The position numbers and the translations under genes are program-made. The notes under the pieces were generated by a model, which ran no database searches, had not been told where the DNA came from, and saw nothing but the letters and a program-made list of their open reading frames with translations. From Timema cristinae (lineage: Eukaryota > Arthropoda > Insecta > Phasmatodea > Timematidae): DNA of 64,000 nucleotides. This document shows positions 22,130 through 34,460 of this stretch, piece by piece. The stretch is taken from assembly GCA_039000515.1 (NCBI GenBank), contig JBCFYV010000012.1, positions 8,550,287-8,614,286 of the forward strand, in the 5' to 3' direction. Numbering within the stretch: position 1 is the stretch's first letter; each line of letters begins with the position of its first letter.

Positions 22130-23317
22130 GGGACAACATCTTACAAAGACTTAATTCAACCAGTCTGTCATTTCAAAATAGAAATAGACCTTGTATCGAT
22201 GCCCTAACCTTATTGGAATAGCTTTAAAAGAAATTGTTTCTGATTTGAGAGATGCCATAACGTTTCAATGAAAATGACGAGAAAGCTACTACAATGGTAA
22301 ATGTGAAATTACACCAGGCCGAGTTAACTCGATGAAGAGACACAGACGTGTCTCCAAAGATGAGTCTGATATGCCGGATACAGCAGGGCATAGTCCAAGC
22401 AGCAATTACTTTATAATCATCACATAATATCATTATTGACCGACTTATGTCTTCACTTGAGCATCGAATCCAGGCATATTCTGCAATTCACAAGCTGTTT
22501 GGATTACTCTATGATCTCAGCGATGTGACATTGGAGGCAAGCATTTCCGTTCTGCATCAAACTCTTAATCTACATATCATCGTGATCTCAAGAACAATTT
22601 TGTATTATGAATGTGGTGGATTCTAGCAAAAACAATTACAGATCAGTTATTGATAAACTTATGATGATGAAATCACTTGGGTTGAAGTCAACACTTCCTA
22701 ACGTTCACACTGCCTGTCACATTGCATGTCTCGAATTGTGAAAGTGAACGGTCATTTTCAAAGCTCAAAGGAATAAATCTGAAATGAGCTTGTGCATGAA
22801 ACAATCGCGTTTGAATTCACTTTCAGTAATATCAATTGAAACAGGTCTCCCTTCATTAACTGTGTTTTGATGAGAGAGCAACCACATTTGCGGCAGAGAA
22901 GTCACACAAAAAAAAGTTTTAAATAATACAATACTTTTTACTAAACTAATACTCTTACTATTTTATCTGCAGATGGCGGACGACAAAAGTTGCAATTATA
23001 CTGAAATAATATATAATCATATAATTTCCAGTGTTATATTAGTATTAACTATTAATTTGAAGTACTAAAATCCACTGAATATAGAATAGATGGTATAGTT
23101 TAAGAGTTAACCATGGCATTAATAACTATTAATATGCTAATAACAAAACTCACGGTAGTCACCATGATTTGTTTACGTTTGCAAAATATGTGTCTCTAAA
23201 TAAAAAAATCCATGTGCGATTTATATGTAAGATTCATAACCATTCATTGGGAAACTAACTTCCAAGGGCCCCAAGTTCTATTTGGCACAGAGACCCAAAA
23301 GTGTTAATCCGGGCCAG
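22130..23317 (+). mobile_element. hAT (ZMYM1-like) transposase relic with a right terminus
   Basis: On the + strand, several frames give pieces of a ZMYM1-like hAT transposase in the right order. These are WDNILQRLNSTSLSFQ at about 22130, DRLMSSLEHRIQAYSAIHKL at 22440, ERSFSKLKG at about 22743 and SRLNSLSVISIETGLPS at 22805. The last two are the dimerisation domain. About 400 bp further on, GGCCCCAAG...GTGTTAATCCGGGCC at 23266-23314 looks like a hAT end of the type whose other end would start GGCCCGGATTAACAC. No left end was identified. Stops are frequent and the copy is dead. Confidence 0.7.
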
Positions 23318-23546
23318 TTGAAGAGTAAACATTTTGTTTATTGTTTACTCTTATTTCACGCTTCTTTATTTTTCCCCCAAATTTGTTTCGGTGATGACCG
23401 ACAGCTAAAAATGTTTAATGAATACTTCATTTTAACTTTTCGTACTTCTTGAGTGCATTTGTTATGTAACTACTTGTACAATTCAAAATCATTAGATAAA
23501 TTGTATAAACCAATATAATGATTCACGTATAAACTTGTTATAATCT

Positions 23547-23750
23547 GGTCTGACACTTTAGCTAAATAGGTAGCGTGTATATCTACTAAGCTAAGTGTTC
23601 CGGGTTCAATTTCCAGTATGGCTGAAATATTTATAATTTTTGAAATGTGGGCTTACCCTTTTACAGTGATGAATTAACGACTGAGGGCTGGATGTTGTGT
23701 CTATTTTAGATATAAGTTAATATATGATTCGTGTGCTGATATAATCAGTC
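23547..23750 (+). mobile_element. SINE family A
   Basis: The decayed tRNA-like head has AGCTAAATAGGTAGCG and a B box, CGGGTTCAATTTCC. The family A body follows, with GATGAATTAACGACTGAGGG and GGATGTTGTGT. Confidence 0.7.
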
Positions 23751-24691
23751 AGTTCATAAAGTGCATGTTCTTCAAATAAATGAATAAAAAGTATAATCTG
23801 TATCACGTCTTGCGATTAATGTCATCCAGGGTGATGGGGATCTAGAATTGTGAGGTGCATGTTCAAAATACAGATCAGGTACCATTTCATGAAATAGTTG
23901 TACTCTGTCATAAATATTGTTAGGTGATAGCTTTCCTTCTTGTCCACACAACAAGGCTACTTTCTCGCCGGAATATCACCGCAAGTTCGTCGGACCACTG
24001 GCTTTAAGCGTCATTCACTTGGAACCGTAATTCACCGGTCATTGTTGTGATCGCGTTTCTTTATATCCAAATAACAAGACTTGTCAAATAACCTCTACAA
24101 TGTGACCACCGATACGGAAAACAGGAAATGATGTCCCGTATACATGACTTACATTTCCGTACTTAATTCAGTTCTAAATTAAGGGTGGAAACGTCTCTCA
24201 TGTGTATGGGGTACAAGTGTCGCTGTGGTTGCACATGTGGAGGGAGACCAAGAATCATGAAAAGGGAAGAAAGTACCTACGTTATACTTTTTGTTCTATA
24301 CTTCTTTCAAAGCTGTTTATTGATATCGTTAATATTAGGGTACATTTTATTTGTTCCTAGAGTTGGTTTTCTTTTAATACCATGTATTACTAAGAAATTT
24401 GGTAGTGAGGTATTAGTTTTAAGTGAATAACGATCAACATCCTACATTTATTTATGATCAATAATGATTTTTTTTTTAAAGGTTTAAAACGTAATGTATT
24501 TATTTTTCCGTCTGGACATAGTTTTTATTGAAATTATTATTCTTTCTTTGAAATTGAGGACGAAACTAATGCTATTTTAGGTATTTTTTGACTTGATATA
24601 ACTCAGTGTTACCTTGAATTAGTAATGAAAAGTGAGTTTTGATAAGTGGTTTCGTGTTTCTTTTTACTTTTTTGTTTATTCAAACTTTAAA
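23751..24691. other. no gene seen
   Basis: AT-rich sequence. The small frame at 24185-24430, with a cysteine-rich start, has no recognisable family and no splice context. Confidence 0.4.
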
Positions 24692-24890
24692 TAGTCCGAA
24701 CCCTTAACTTAGTATATAGCATATATACCTATTGAGCTCAGCATGGTCGAAAGATTTTCATTGGTGGTTTCCCCGCTCAAAGTGATGAACTAACGACCGG
24801 GGAATGGACGTTGTGTTTGTTTTAGATTTATATAAGTTAGTTTGTAAGTCACGAATATTGCTATAATCAATAGGTTCAGAAACTGAACGT
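24692..24890 (+). mobile_element. SINE family A, head decayed
   Basis: The head is reduced, with TTAGTATATAGCATATATAC and ACTGAGCT-like remains, and the B box is lost. The body, with GATGAACTAACGACCGGGGA and GGACGTTGTGTTTG, is clear. Confidence 0.6.
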
Positions 24891-25059
24891 TAAATTCCCC
24901 AAATAATAATAATATAAACATACTTCAAATAACATTTAACGACTGCGTTTACCCACAGTTTCAAAGCTCATAATGGTATATTTTAAATTAAGGGGGTTGG
25001 TGCAAAAATGTGATAACCCTTTTTTAATGTGTTTTAAGAATTATTTCTGATATAGTATG

Positions 25060-25250
25060 ATTTTGGTAGGAAGAACAATAGAAGTTAGTTACTAAAGTTA
25101 CTAAAACCATTTTAATATATTAATGCATCAAATCATTCTATATGCAGCTGTTTATTTTGCTAGATATTATCAATAGGCATACCTATAAAATAATACAAAT
25201 AATATACTAAAATGTTATCAATATAGGCCATAAAGAAATGCGGTATAATT
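25060..25250 (+). repeat. diverged direct repeat, copy 1
   Basis: This aligns by eye with 27270-27460. Shared landmarks in order are GAACAATA, TTAGTTAC, ACTAAAAC, CATTAAATCAT-like, GCAGCTGT, CACAAATAAT-like and AAAATGTTAT. The identity is modest and its origin unknown. Confidence 0.5.
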
Positions 25251-25659
25251 GAATTTTCTCTACTGTTCTTCCAACCAAAATTAGGGCGTAGCTTACGTCT
25301 TGAACATTTTTTTATATAGTCAGTCAAGACCTTGGGCATAGCTAATATCTACGAATATTTTATTTATTTTTTATAGTTAAATTTATTGATTTAATAGAAG
25401 TCTAAATAGTGAGTATATTACATTTAAATCATGTATGAGGGTATTCATGTTTATCCCGCTTGACCCCCTAAATTTGTGAAACACCTTTATGAATTTGATA
25501 GTTGTCGTTTAAGTGGTACGGCAATGTTAACAAACTCGATGGTCCCTACTAAACCAAATACAAAGGAAAAAAACTTGTTAAATAAATTAATAAATGGTAA
25601 GACACAATCGCGCAAACTTTCTTATATGGTGTATTATAGCTTCAAAGCAAAGGTTCAAA

Positions 25660-26560
25660 GGTAAGTTTTAATACACTATTTTTAAGTAAATTTTCTTCAT
25701 AAAAACATTACATTGTTAATCACAATAAACACTCTTTATATAAATAAATTGTAAACCAAATTGTTCATATGTTAAATTTTCAAAAATAAATTATTTGTAA
25801 AATACCCTAAAATTATCTTTAATTTGTAAAAATAAAAACGTATTCTTATTTATCATGAAAAACTATTCAAAGATAACATTTTGAACGTTATCTTAAAAAC
25901 CGATTTCTAAGAATTACAAATTTTACATAATTTAGCGTAAGTAAACTTTAAATTAATTTATTTAGAAAAATAAATATACATTATTATTAATCATGTAAAA
26001 TAGCCCCCCCCCCCCCCAACCAATTTTGAACAAAATAATTAGAGATTATTTCAAAAACATTAAAACTTTACTAAAAGCGCTCATTAGCGCACTATTATAT
26101 TTTTTTTAAATAAATATATAACTATTTTTATGTTAAAAAAAACTTGTTATATACCCATTTTGAACCAAATCGCTAGAGCCATTTCTTAAAATATTAAAAT
26201 TCTATCTAAAAAAAGGTCATTTGTAAACTACTCTTAAACAAATTCTACCCCAAACAAGGATAAAGTCTTATTTGTCATGTCAAATATTCCCCGTGTGTGT
26301 GTGTGTGTGTGTGTATGTATATATATATGCTGCATTATAAACAAAATTGTTAGAGCCATTTTCATAATATTTTGAATTTTTTAATATCACTTGTCAATAA
26401 AATACCGTTTACCAAATATTTCCCCAAAATAAGCTATCGTATACAGTGCTATATGGGAGGTTAACCGTTCCCCAGATATCCATTTGAATCAAAATTGTTA
26501 AAGCCGTTTTCGAAAAGCTTGGAACTATAAATAATCATACATTAGTAAACTACCATAATA
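25660..26560 (+). repeat. degenerate tandem repeats, about 130-200 bp units
   Basis: Recurrent blocks of AAAATTGTTAGAGCCATTTT-type sequence lie at about 25755, 26020, 26150, 26355 and 26485. Each is followed by a stretch like GTAAACTACCCTAAAATA. A poly-C run (26005-26018) and a GT microsatellite (26292-26316) lie inside. A similar tract occurs in reverse orientation at about 61440-62260. Confidence 0.55.
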
Positions 26561-27269
26561 TTTAGGAATAGGATAAAAAAAAAACTACTGATAGAAAATC
26601 TATTAAACTGTATTGTATCCGTGATATGGGACATACAGTTTTGAATCCTTGGCAAGGATCAAACAGAATTTTAAAATCGACTTTTTTCAGCTCGGGTTTA
26701 CATACAACTTTAAGATCCATCATAATCTCCAGAAATATAGTTTTCCCTTTTACAATACTTTGTGTTGATATGAAAAAGTATAATAGGTTAAATATCGTTT
26801 TGGTTACAAATGCTTACAATACAAATTACCTTGTCGTGAAAATGAGTGCTACCATCTAGAGGTCTATAAACGATATGTTTTAGTAGTGCGGCTGTTAGCT
26901 AATAGGTAGCAGCACTGTCATCCTTTGATGTCAACGGAATGTGACCAATGTTTATCCCAAGATAAATTCATTTTGTTTCTCTTATCTTTGTTGTCAGCTG
27001 TTGCTATAAGTTCTTGAGTTTTAGTGTATATGACGTAGTAAGAACAAATAATACTAATGAGTTGGGTTATAATCCTATCCTTTTTTACGCTTTACTGTTC
27101 ACATCCTCGATTTTAGGTAAGTATAGGCCCACTTTTCATTTACAAATTAAGCATTTATTTACTGATTATGCACGCATAAGAATGAATAACACTATGGTTA
27201 ATTTATTCCTCAAATATTCTAAAGTATTGCTATAAGTTTTGGTGTTAGGGTACTTCACATTATTGCTAT

Positions 27270-27460
27270 GCAATTATGATCGTGGCAAGAACAATCTCTG
27301 TTAGTTACGTAAGCAACTAAAACAATGTTATTATATTTATACATTAAATCATATTATCTGCAGCTGTCACTTTTGATATATATTAGCAATATTTACAAAA
27401 TAACACAAATAATATTGTAAAATGTTATACCGGCAGCAAAAAAATATGTTTGAATTTTAA
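27270..27460 (+). repeat. diverged direct repeat, copy 2
   Basis: Partner of 25060-25250, about 2.2 kb downstream in the same orientation. Confidence 0.5.
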
Positions 27461-27879
27461 TTACGTTAGTCAATGAAAATATATTTCCAAGGTTTTGATA
27501 CTTGGGTGATGAAGCATAGATTGACTTACAAACTAATAGAGACGCAGCCAAGCGGCGAAAGTTTTCATGTGTGCGTACTTTTATGCAAACGAAATAATTC
27601 TGCCATTTTCATAGGAATGACGGAATATAAATAAAGTATACAAAACTCCATTTTTTAAAGGTTTGAAATTGTTGGATTTAAGAGGGGGTAATCGGGCCGG
27701 GGCCCCCACAAGAAATAAAACCATAATAATTATAATTTTCAAATGTAGATATTAACTACAGCTACCAATTCAGTGGCGGTGGACTCGTATTTGTGTAGAG
27801 AAGAGCAAGCAAAAAAAAAGTATACAATGAACTTGCCTCTCAGCCCCACCCCACCTCAATCCCCCTCCCTGATACAGTG

Positions 27880-28760
27880 TTGAATTTAATTAGATGTCTC
27901 TAAAAGCTATTTGGAGTGGTTCTCCTTCCCAAATTTTGAAACCTAAATTATTTTTATAAACTATTTGGACTATTTTTGCCCAAATATTAGAAAAAAATTA
28001 GGATGTTAACAGAAGAAATTTGAAGTGGTCCTCCTTCGGCGAACTTTACCATTAAAGTGATACTTCCCTAAAAATATTATTTTTAAATTTGATGACCCCC
28101 CCCCCTCCTACCCCCCCCCCCGAAGCTAATTACAGTGACCCTGACCTTGATATTTTCCGACAGTCAGATTTATCTACGAGTATAAGCTATTTTAAGTAAT
28201 TTTCTCAAGGTATTTAAAAAAAATTGTCTGTTTTTAGATACTATTTGGAATGATCCTCACCTGGATATTTTTGAAAATTGGATGCGTTTAGAATATAATT
28301 AAAGTTGTAACCTGGATTTTCATATATAATAATATTCATTTGTAATATATTTGGATTGGCCCTCTCCCAACAAATTTTTAAAATTGGATGCCTCTAGGCA
28401 CATTTTTGAAAATCGAATTCCTTTAGAAGTTATTTGCAGTTTGATACAATTCTTTAAGCTTCATATTTGAGAATATCAGAAGGTGTGAAATACGTCTTGA
28501 TGGGGGACTCTTTTTTTAAATTATTTAGAGTAATCTTTCCTCCAAATCGTTTAGAAATATCGATGCTTCAAGAAACTATTTAGATTTGTGTCTGAATTTT
28601 GTCGAAAATTAGATACCTCTAGAAACTATTTGAAGGGGACTCCGCCCGGAAATATTTTTAAAATGGGTGCTTCTTAGAAGCTATTTTAAATTGTTCGCCT
28701 CTCGTCTGATTTTTTTCTGACAGTCAGATGACTCTAAAAACTGTAGTAAGACACGTTTAT
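27880..28760. repeat. degenerate tandem repeat, about 70-85 bp units
   Basis: The phrase CTAGAAACTATTTGGAGTGG and variants recur about ten times. Each is followed by a C-rich stretch (CTCCNCCCAAAT) and TTTGAAAATTGGATGCCTCT-like text. Units are strongly diverged. Two poly-C runs lie at 28096-28120. Confidence 0.6.
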
Positions 28761-28821
28761 AAAAAAAATATGTTTATGGGGGGCCTCCTACACTCTATGC
28801 TGCCCTGAGTCCCCCCATATA

Positions 28822-29049
28822 CAGTAGCCCCGTGGCTTCTTTGGTACTGACTGACAGCTCACAGCTGACTTCTGACAGTCAAAATTTAGGTATATACCTA
28901 AATTTTGACTGTCAGAAGTGACAGCTGCTAAATACATGTTTTTGCAGATCATATGGTTCGGCGTAGGGCTACATAATTTGGTCTGGTAACTTTTCAAAGC
29001 CGTCAGCCGTGAGCTGTCAGTCAGCACCAAAGAAGCCATGGGGCTACTG
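28822..29049. mobile_element. 228-bp MITE with TA duplication and a perfect central palindrome
   Basis: The ends CAGTAGCCCC and GGGGCTACTG are flanked by TA (28820-28821 and 29050-29051). The inverted repeats extend about 48 bp, through CTTCTTTGGTACTGACTGAC, with a few mismatches. Between them, 28868-28919 is an exact 52-bp palindrome (ACTTCTGACAGTCAAAATTT onward). The TA duplication points to the Tc1/mariner superfamily as the source of mobilising transposase. Confidence 0.88.
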
Positions 29050-29051
29050 TA

Positions 29052-29724
29052 CGTAAATCCGGTACTGATAACTGGACACAATCCTACAATATAATTGAAT
29101 AAGTGTCTTGGGCATCTCACTTAAACTGTTCCATTTAAGTATATATATATGAAAATAAACCAAATAATTAAGTCTGGGAAAGATTAAGTGAATCAATAAT
29201 TCGATTAAAATAACTATAATACTGAAAGCTAATCTTTAAAATATTGTTAAAATTCATTTATTTAAAATAGTTTTTTTTGTCAGTTTGGCTCTCTAGTTTC
29301 AGTGAACTTTTGAATCAAATTCTAGGCTACGCCTAAAACTTTTTAATTATTTTAAAGATACTATTTTGTTGATGGAAGAGCTGCGGTGCTTTCCGAAATT
29401 AAGAGTTTAGAGCTCCAAAACATATAGCATATATCTATTATTAAGAACCCACAATATTTACATGATTACATAAAGTAAATTTACAAATTTATATAAATTT
29501 AAGTCTTTTATAAATATGCTTATGCTGGTTGCAAAAATCAAATTAATATTTTTATATAAACTTTAGGGTTTTTATAAATTTGCTAAAGCTTGTTGCAAAA
29601 ACAAATAGATCCTTTATTAAAACTTTATGGCTATAATAACTAAATATTAACTAGCCCAGCCATTAGATTTGTTAATTACGATTATAATACTATCTAAATA
29701 TCATATTCATTATATTAAAACAAT
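29052..29724. other. AT-rich stretch without gene
   Basis: Nothing recognisable apart from a short duplicated phrase (TTGCAAAAATCAAATTAATA-like and its neighbour) at about 29525-29610. Confidence 0.5.
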
Positions 29725-29845
29725 TACACCTGGACACGGAAATCAAGCCAGTGACTTTTGACTTAGTGCGTTAATGCTACGACCACTGAGCTATCCAGGA
29801 GTCGTACTGCGTTCAGGGTCATTCCTCACTAATATTTTAAGGCAG
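29725..29845 (-). mobile_element. tRNA-derived SINE fragment, family C
   Basis: The minus strand reads GGATAGCTCAGTGGTCGTAG, an A box, then ACTGGCTTGATTTCCGTGTC, a B box. A related piece with the same layout occurs at 57848-57920, also on the minus strand. The similarity to a tRNA is limited to these boxes. Confidence 0.5.
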
Positions 29846-30013
29846 AGTCTCTGATGGACGTGTGGAAATCGTCATATATATGTGTGTGATCAATAATTTG
29901 GATTACGAGCTATCAGATAACGCAGTGACCTTCGGCTCGGGAAGGCTTTAGGCGTATCATTTGACACGACTGCATTCATATGGGTACCAAAAATACTGGT
30001 TCATAATAAAGCT

Positions 30014-30303
30014 CGGGGGGAGACCTGTTGGTCTAGGGGTAAGGTGTCAGGCCTCTGTGCTGAGGGTGTGGGGCTCAATACTCGGTCCCGGCACAGATGT
30101 ATCTGATTGCCAAACCCTTCCTTCACCTCTGACAAGACATCTTGTGAATGTGTGGAATGCAAGGCCTCCACCGTGGTTTGGATTCCACGTTAAACTGTAG
30201 GTTCTCCATTTCATCTCACAATCACCCTACCATTACACATTAGCGTAAGTGCGTACAACTCGTACATCTACTAAGACGCGGTGCTAATAGTAATAATAAT
30301 AAA
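30014..30303 (+). mobile_element. tRNA-derived SINE, family B (head type 2), near full length
   Basis: The head reads CTGTTGGTCTAGGGGTAAGG with a B box-like GGGGCTCAATACTCGGTCCC. The body holds CCTTCCTTCACCTCTGACAA and GTGGTTTGGATTCCACG. The tail is ACACATTAGCGTAAGTGCGT, then ACTAAGACGCGGTGCTAATA and ATAAT repeats. The tail is the same as in the copy at 13844 although the head is different. Confidence 0.8.
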
Positions 30304-30638
30304 GCTTGGGAAAAATTAATTCTTAATTTTGTCCAGCCACTAGAATAAGCAATTGGCAAAATTGAAACCAAGTAGTTCTTGGGTGGACGCTTCTTAAATA
30401 TACTATCTCATTAGCTTACTCATTTATATGAACTTAGACTATCGCCAGGTGCAATGACATTGTATGTTCAAGCCGACCTTATTGAGTCATCCATTGTTCA
30501 ATAGACCTACTGTAAAATCCACATTGTACTGATAAAAAAAACCAATCAACAGGAAGCTGGGTATGTAAGTATTTACTTGACAAACTCACAAGAAACAGGT
30601 TTATTGACAGACTGATAGTCAGACTCCAGTTCAAATAC
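30304..30638. other. no gene seen before the satellite
   Basis: AT-rich unique-looking sequence leading into the satellite. Confidence 0.4.
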
Positions 30639-32735
30639 TTCGGTCACGGTGAATACATGTTGTCTTATATTCACATCATAGGTGTGATTGCAGTCCGATC
30701 ACGGTTCGGTCACGGTAAATACATGTTGTCTTATATTCACATCATAGGTGTGATTGCAGTCCGATCACGGTTCGGTCACGGTGAATACATGTTGTCTTAT
30801 ATTCACATCATAGGTGTGATTGCAGTCCGATCACGGTTCGGTCACGGTGAATACATGTTGTCTTATATTCACATCATAGGTGTGATTGCAGTCCGATCAC
30901 GGTTCGGTCAGGGTGAATACATGTTGTCTTATATTCACATCATAGGTGTGATTGCAGTCCGATCACGGTTCGGTCAGGGTGAATACATGTTTGTCTTATA
31001 TTCACATCATAGGTGTGATTGCAGTCCGATCACGGTTCGGTCACGGTGAATACATGTTGTCTTATATTCACATCATAGGTGTGATTGCAGTCCGATCACG
31101 GTTCGGTCACGGTAAATACATGTTGTCTTATATTCACATCATAGGTGTGATTGCAGTCCGATCACGGTTCGGTTCACGGTGAATACATGTTGTCTTATAT
31201 TCACATCATAGGTGTGATTGCAGTCCGATCACGGTTCGTTCACGGTGAATACATGTTGTCTTATATTCACATCATAGGTGTGATTGCAGTCCGATCACGG
31301 TTCGATCACGTTAAATACATGTTGTCTTATATTCACATCATAGGTGTGATTGCAGTCCGATCACGGTTCGGTCACGGTGAATACATGTTGTCTTATATTC
31401 ACATCATAGGTGTGATTGCAGTCCGATCACGGTTCGGTCACGGTAAATACATGTTGTCTTATATTCACATCATAGGTGTGATTGCAGTCCGATCACGGTT
31501 CGGTCAGGGTGAATACATGTTGTCTTATATTCACATCATAGGTGTGATTGCAGTCCGATCACGGTTCGGTCACGGTGAATACATGTTGTCTTATATTCAC
31601 ATCATAGGTGTGATTGCAGTCCGATTACGGTTCGGTCACGGTGAATACATGTTGTCTTATATTCACATCATAGGTGTGATTGCAGTCCGATCACGGTTCG
31701 GTCACGGTGAATACATGTTGTCTTGTATTCACATCATAGGTGTGATTGCAGTCCGATCACGGTTCGGTCACGGTGAATACATGTTGTCTTGTATTCACAT
31801 CATAGGTGTGATTGCAGTCCGATCACGGTTCGTTCACGGTGAATACATGTTGTCTTATATTCACATCATAGGTGTGATTGCAGTCCGATCACGGTTCGAT
31901 CACGTTAAATACATGTTGTCTTATATTCACATCATAGGTGTGATTGCAGTCCGATCACGGTTCGGTCACGGTGAATACATGTTGTCTTATATTCACATCA
32001 TAGGTGTGATTGCAGTCCGATCACGGTTCGGTCACGGTAAATACATGTTGTCTTATATTCACATCATAGGTGTGATTGCAGTCCGATCACGGTTCGGTCA
32101 GGGTGAATACATGTTGTCTTATATTCACATCATAGGTGTGATTGCTGTCCGATCACGGTTCGGTCACGGTGAATACATGTTGTCTTATATTCACATCATA
32201 GGTGTGATTGCAGTCCGATTACGGTTCGGTCACGGTGAATACATGTTGTCTTATATTCACATCATAGGTGTGATTGCAGTCCGATCACGGTTCGGTCACG
32301 GTGAATACATGTTGTCTTGTATTCACATCATAGGTGTGATTGCAGTCCGATCACGGTTCGGTCACGGTGAATACATGTTGTCTTGTATTCACATCATAGG
32401 TGTGATTGCAGTCCGATCACGGTTCGGTCACGGTGAATACATGTTGCCTTGTGTTCACATCATAGGTGTGATTGCAGTCCGATCACGGTTCGGTCACGGT
32501 GAATACATGTTGTCTTGTATTCACATCATAGGTGTGATTGCAGTCCGATCACGGTTCGGTCACGGTGAATACATGTTGTCTTGTATTCACATCATAGGTG
32601 TGATTGCAGTCCGATCACGGTTAGGTCACGGTGAATACATGTTGTCTTGTATTCACATCATAGGTGTGATTGCAGTCCGATCACGGTCCGATCACGGTTC
32701 GGTCACGGTGAATACATGTTGTTTTGTATTCATAT
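30639..32735 (+). repeat. 66-bp satellite, about 31 units, with a 9-unit higher-order repeat
   Basis: The unit contains GAATACATGTTGTCTTATAT, CACATCATAGGTGTGATTGC and CAGTCCGATCACGGTTCGGT. The unit length of 66 bp is a multiple of three and one frame lacks stops, so most of the array reads as one long ORF of 22-residue repeats. Two one-base insertions (near 30988 and 31172) shift that frame. Variant units repeat in the same order every 594 bp: a CGTTCACGG variant at 31237 and again at 31831, each followed by a GATCACGTTAAAT variant. This shows a block duplication of nine units. Inside each unit, TCACA...TGTGA can form a small stem. Confidence 0.95.
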
Positions 32736-34460
32736 TGCACGGTCAAACCACACTCATACAACAGTTTGCGGTCACGGTGTAACAACGTGGACGAAGTTGT
32801 TCTGAAAATGTTTAAAATATTTTCAACTGTTTACTTAGCCTCTATGGCACTCAATGCGGACGAGAAAAAAACCTAATTGCTAAACAATAACAAGCGTCAA
32901 TTGTTGATGAAACGGAAAATAGAGGTACAGGTTTTCGTTTACTTTGTATTAGCATATTATTCATGACGAAACCAAGTTTTTTGCAATATTTTCAAATGTT
33001 CATGCTTAAATTTCAAAATATACTTCAAACAATTATTTTTGAGAAGCGTTTATCACTAATCTAAAAACTGGCATTTTTCTTAAGGTAAATTAACGACAAA
33101 TATCTTTATTAATAATACAATTTATTTAAATATTACAAAATGAAAGGAAAAATAATTTGCCATGATTTATATTTATTATTATGATTGTTTGGTTACAATT
33201 TAAAAAAATTATAAATCTTCATATTATACCATGGCTAACCATCCGGTAAAAGGAACCTTGATTACAATATAATGTATAGTATTGGAAACTAACAAAATCT
33301 TATGTACAAAAAATATAATATATATACCAGCTCTTGACCGCAGCTTCTCTCGCGTTTCTGTCAGTCTTAGAAATATGTTCATTAAAACAAAAACGTTTCT
33401 AAGCCCAGAGTTTTTAATTTTCGGCACAGAGAAGAAATCACCCAAAGTATTAGGTAGAAATTACCATGATAAGATTTTAGAGTTGATAAAAGATGTATCT
33501 TCAAATCGAAAAATTTCATGTATTGTATTTATTTTGGTTTTAAGATTAAACACTCACGATATTTGTATTAATTGAAGGAAATAAAATTACAAAATTCAAG
33601 TCAGCCTGTCAGCCATCAAACCTGAGCTTAGTCAAGAATAAAATAATTTATAACCGCATTGCCTTTACCTCCGGGTGCATCTTAAAAACACACTTCTCCT
33701 ACTGGATCAAGAACACTCTATAATACTTTTATGTCTACGGTAAGTTGTTCTGTGTTCAATAGAGGGTTGTTTGTATTCAAAGTTTGTAATTCAATTTGAC
33801 GGTCGTTTGTCGTCTATCTCACATAGTCTCCATATAATATACATCTGTTCAAATTGTCGGGTAGAAAAAGACTCAAGTCCTTCACTTCTTGTCCGAGAGA
33901 GACCTTGTATTTTGGTTGAGTTCACTCTAACCTCACTCTAAAAATATCTTCAGTGAAGTCCAAATTGTATATCAATTGCTCTGTTCTAATTCTATCTTCA
34001 ATATCTTCCGACATGATTTTCCTGTGGCCGAGCCAAAGTGGGAGATGATGATCTGTCACGTGAAAAATATTGATATGAAGGAGAGCAAATATATTATGAG
34101 AAATTAATGAAGAATCTGTGAATTCAAGACAACCAACTCAACTAAAATATAATTTCTCTTTGGATTTACTAGTGGAATGTATTCTGTAACTGCTCTTTGG
34201 ATCTAACGATAGAGCTATACGGAAAATTTATTAATTCTAAGTTCAAAAGGAGAATTCTTCATTGATCACGCGTCTTAAAATAAAACAAATTTAAATCAGC
34301 AATTTATTTGATTTAGTTCATTTCATCAATAGCCTTAAACCTTTCCGGTAAAAATCTATATGATATAAAAAACACTGCAACACAATGAGTTAGGTGTTTT
34401 CATAAATACTAGGCAACATACATATAGGCTGACACTTTGTTTTAATAAATAGTGGACATA
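32736..34460. other. no gene seen
   Basis: AT-rich sequence. The overlapping opposite frames near 33224-33575 show no recognisable domain or splice context. Confidence 0.45.

Noticed and set aside
27772..27790. CAGTGGCGGTGGACTCG as the start of a second hAT like the one at 4788
   Set aside because: No matching end or 8-bp duplication was found downstream. A similar phrase at 11062 (CAGTGGCGCACTC) also has no partner.
30639..32735. CRISPR-like array
   Set aside because: Units are contiguous with no unique spacers, and the genome is eukaryotic.
31151..32782. 543-codon ORF of 22-residue repeats as a repeat protein gene
   Set aside because: It is a by-product of a satellite with a 66-bp period and no stop in one frame. 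One-base insertions elsewhere in the array shift the frame, and there is no promoter, splice site or non-repeat domain.
33224..33575. Overlapping opposite-strand frames
   Set aside because: No domain, splice context or codon signal; both fit chance in AT-rich DNA.
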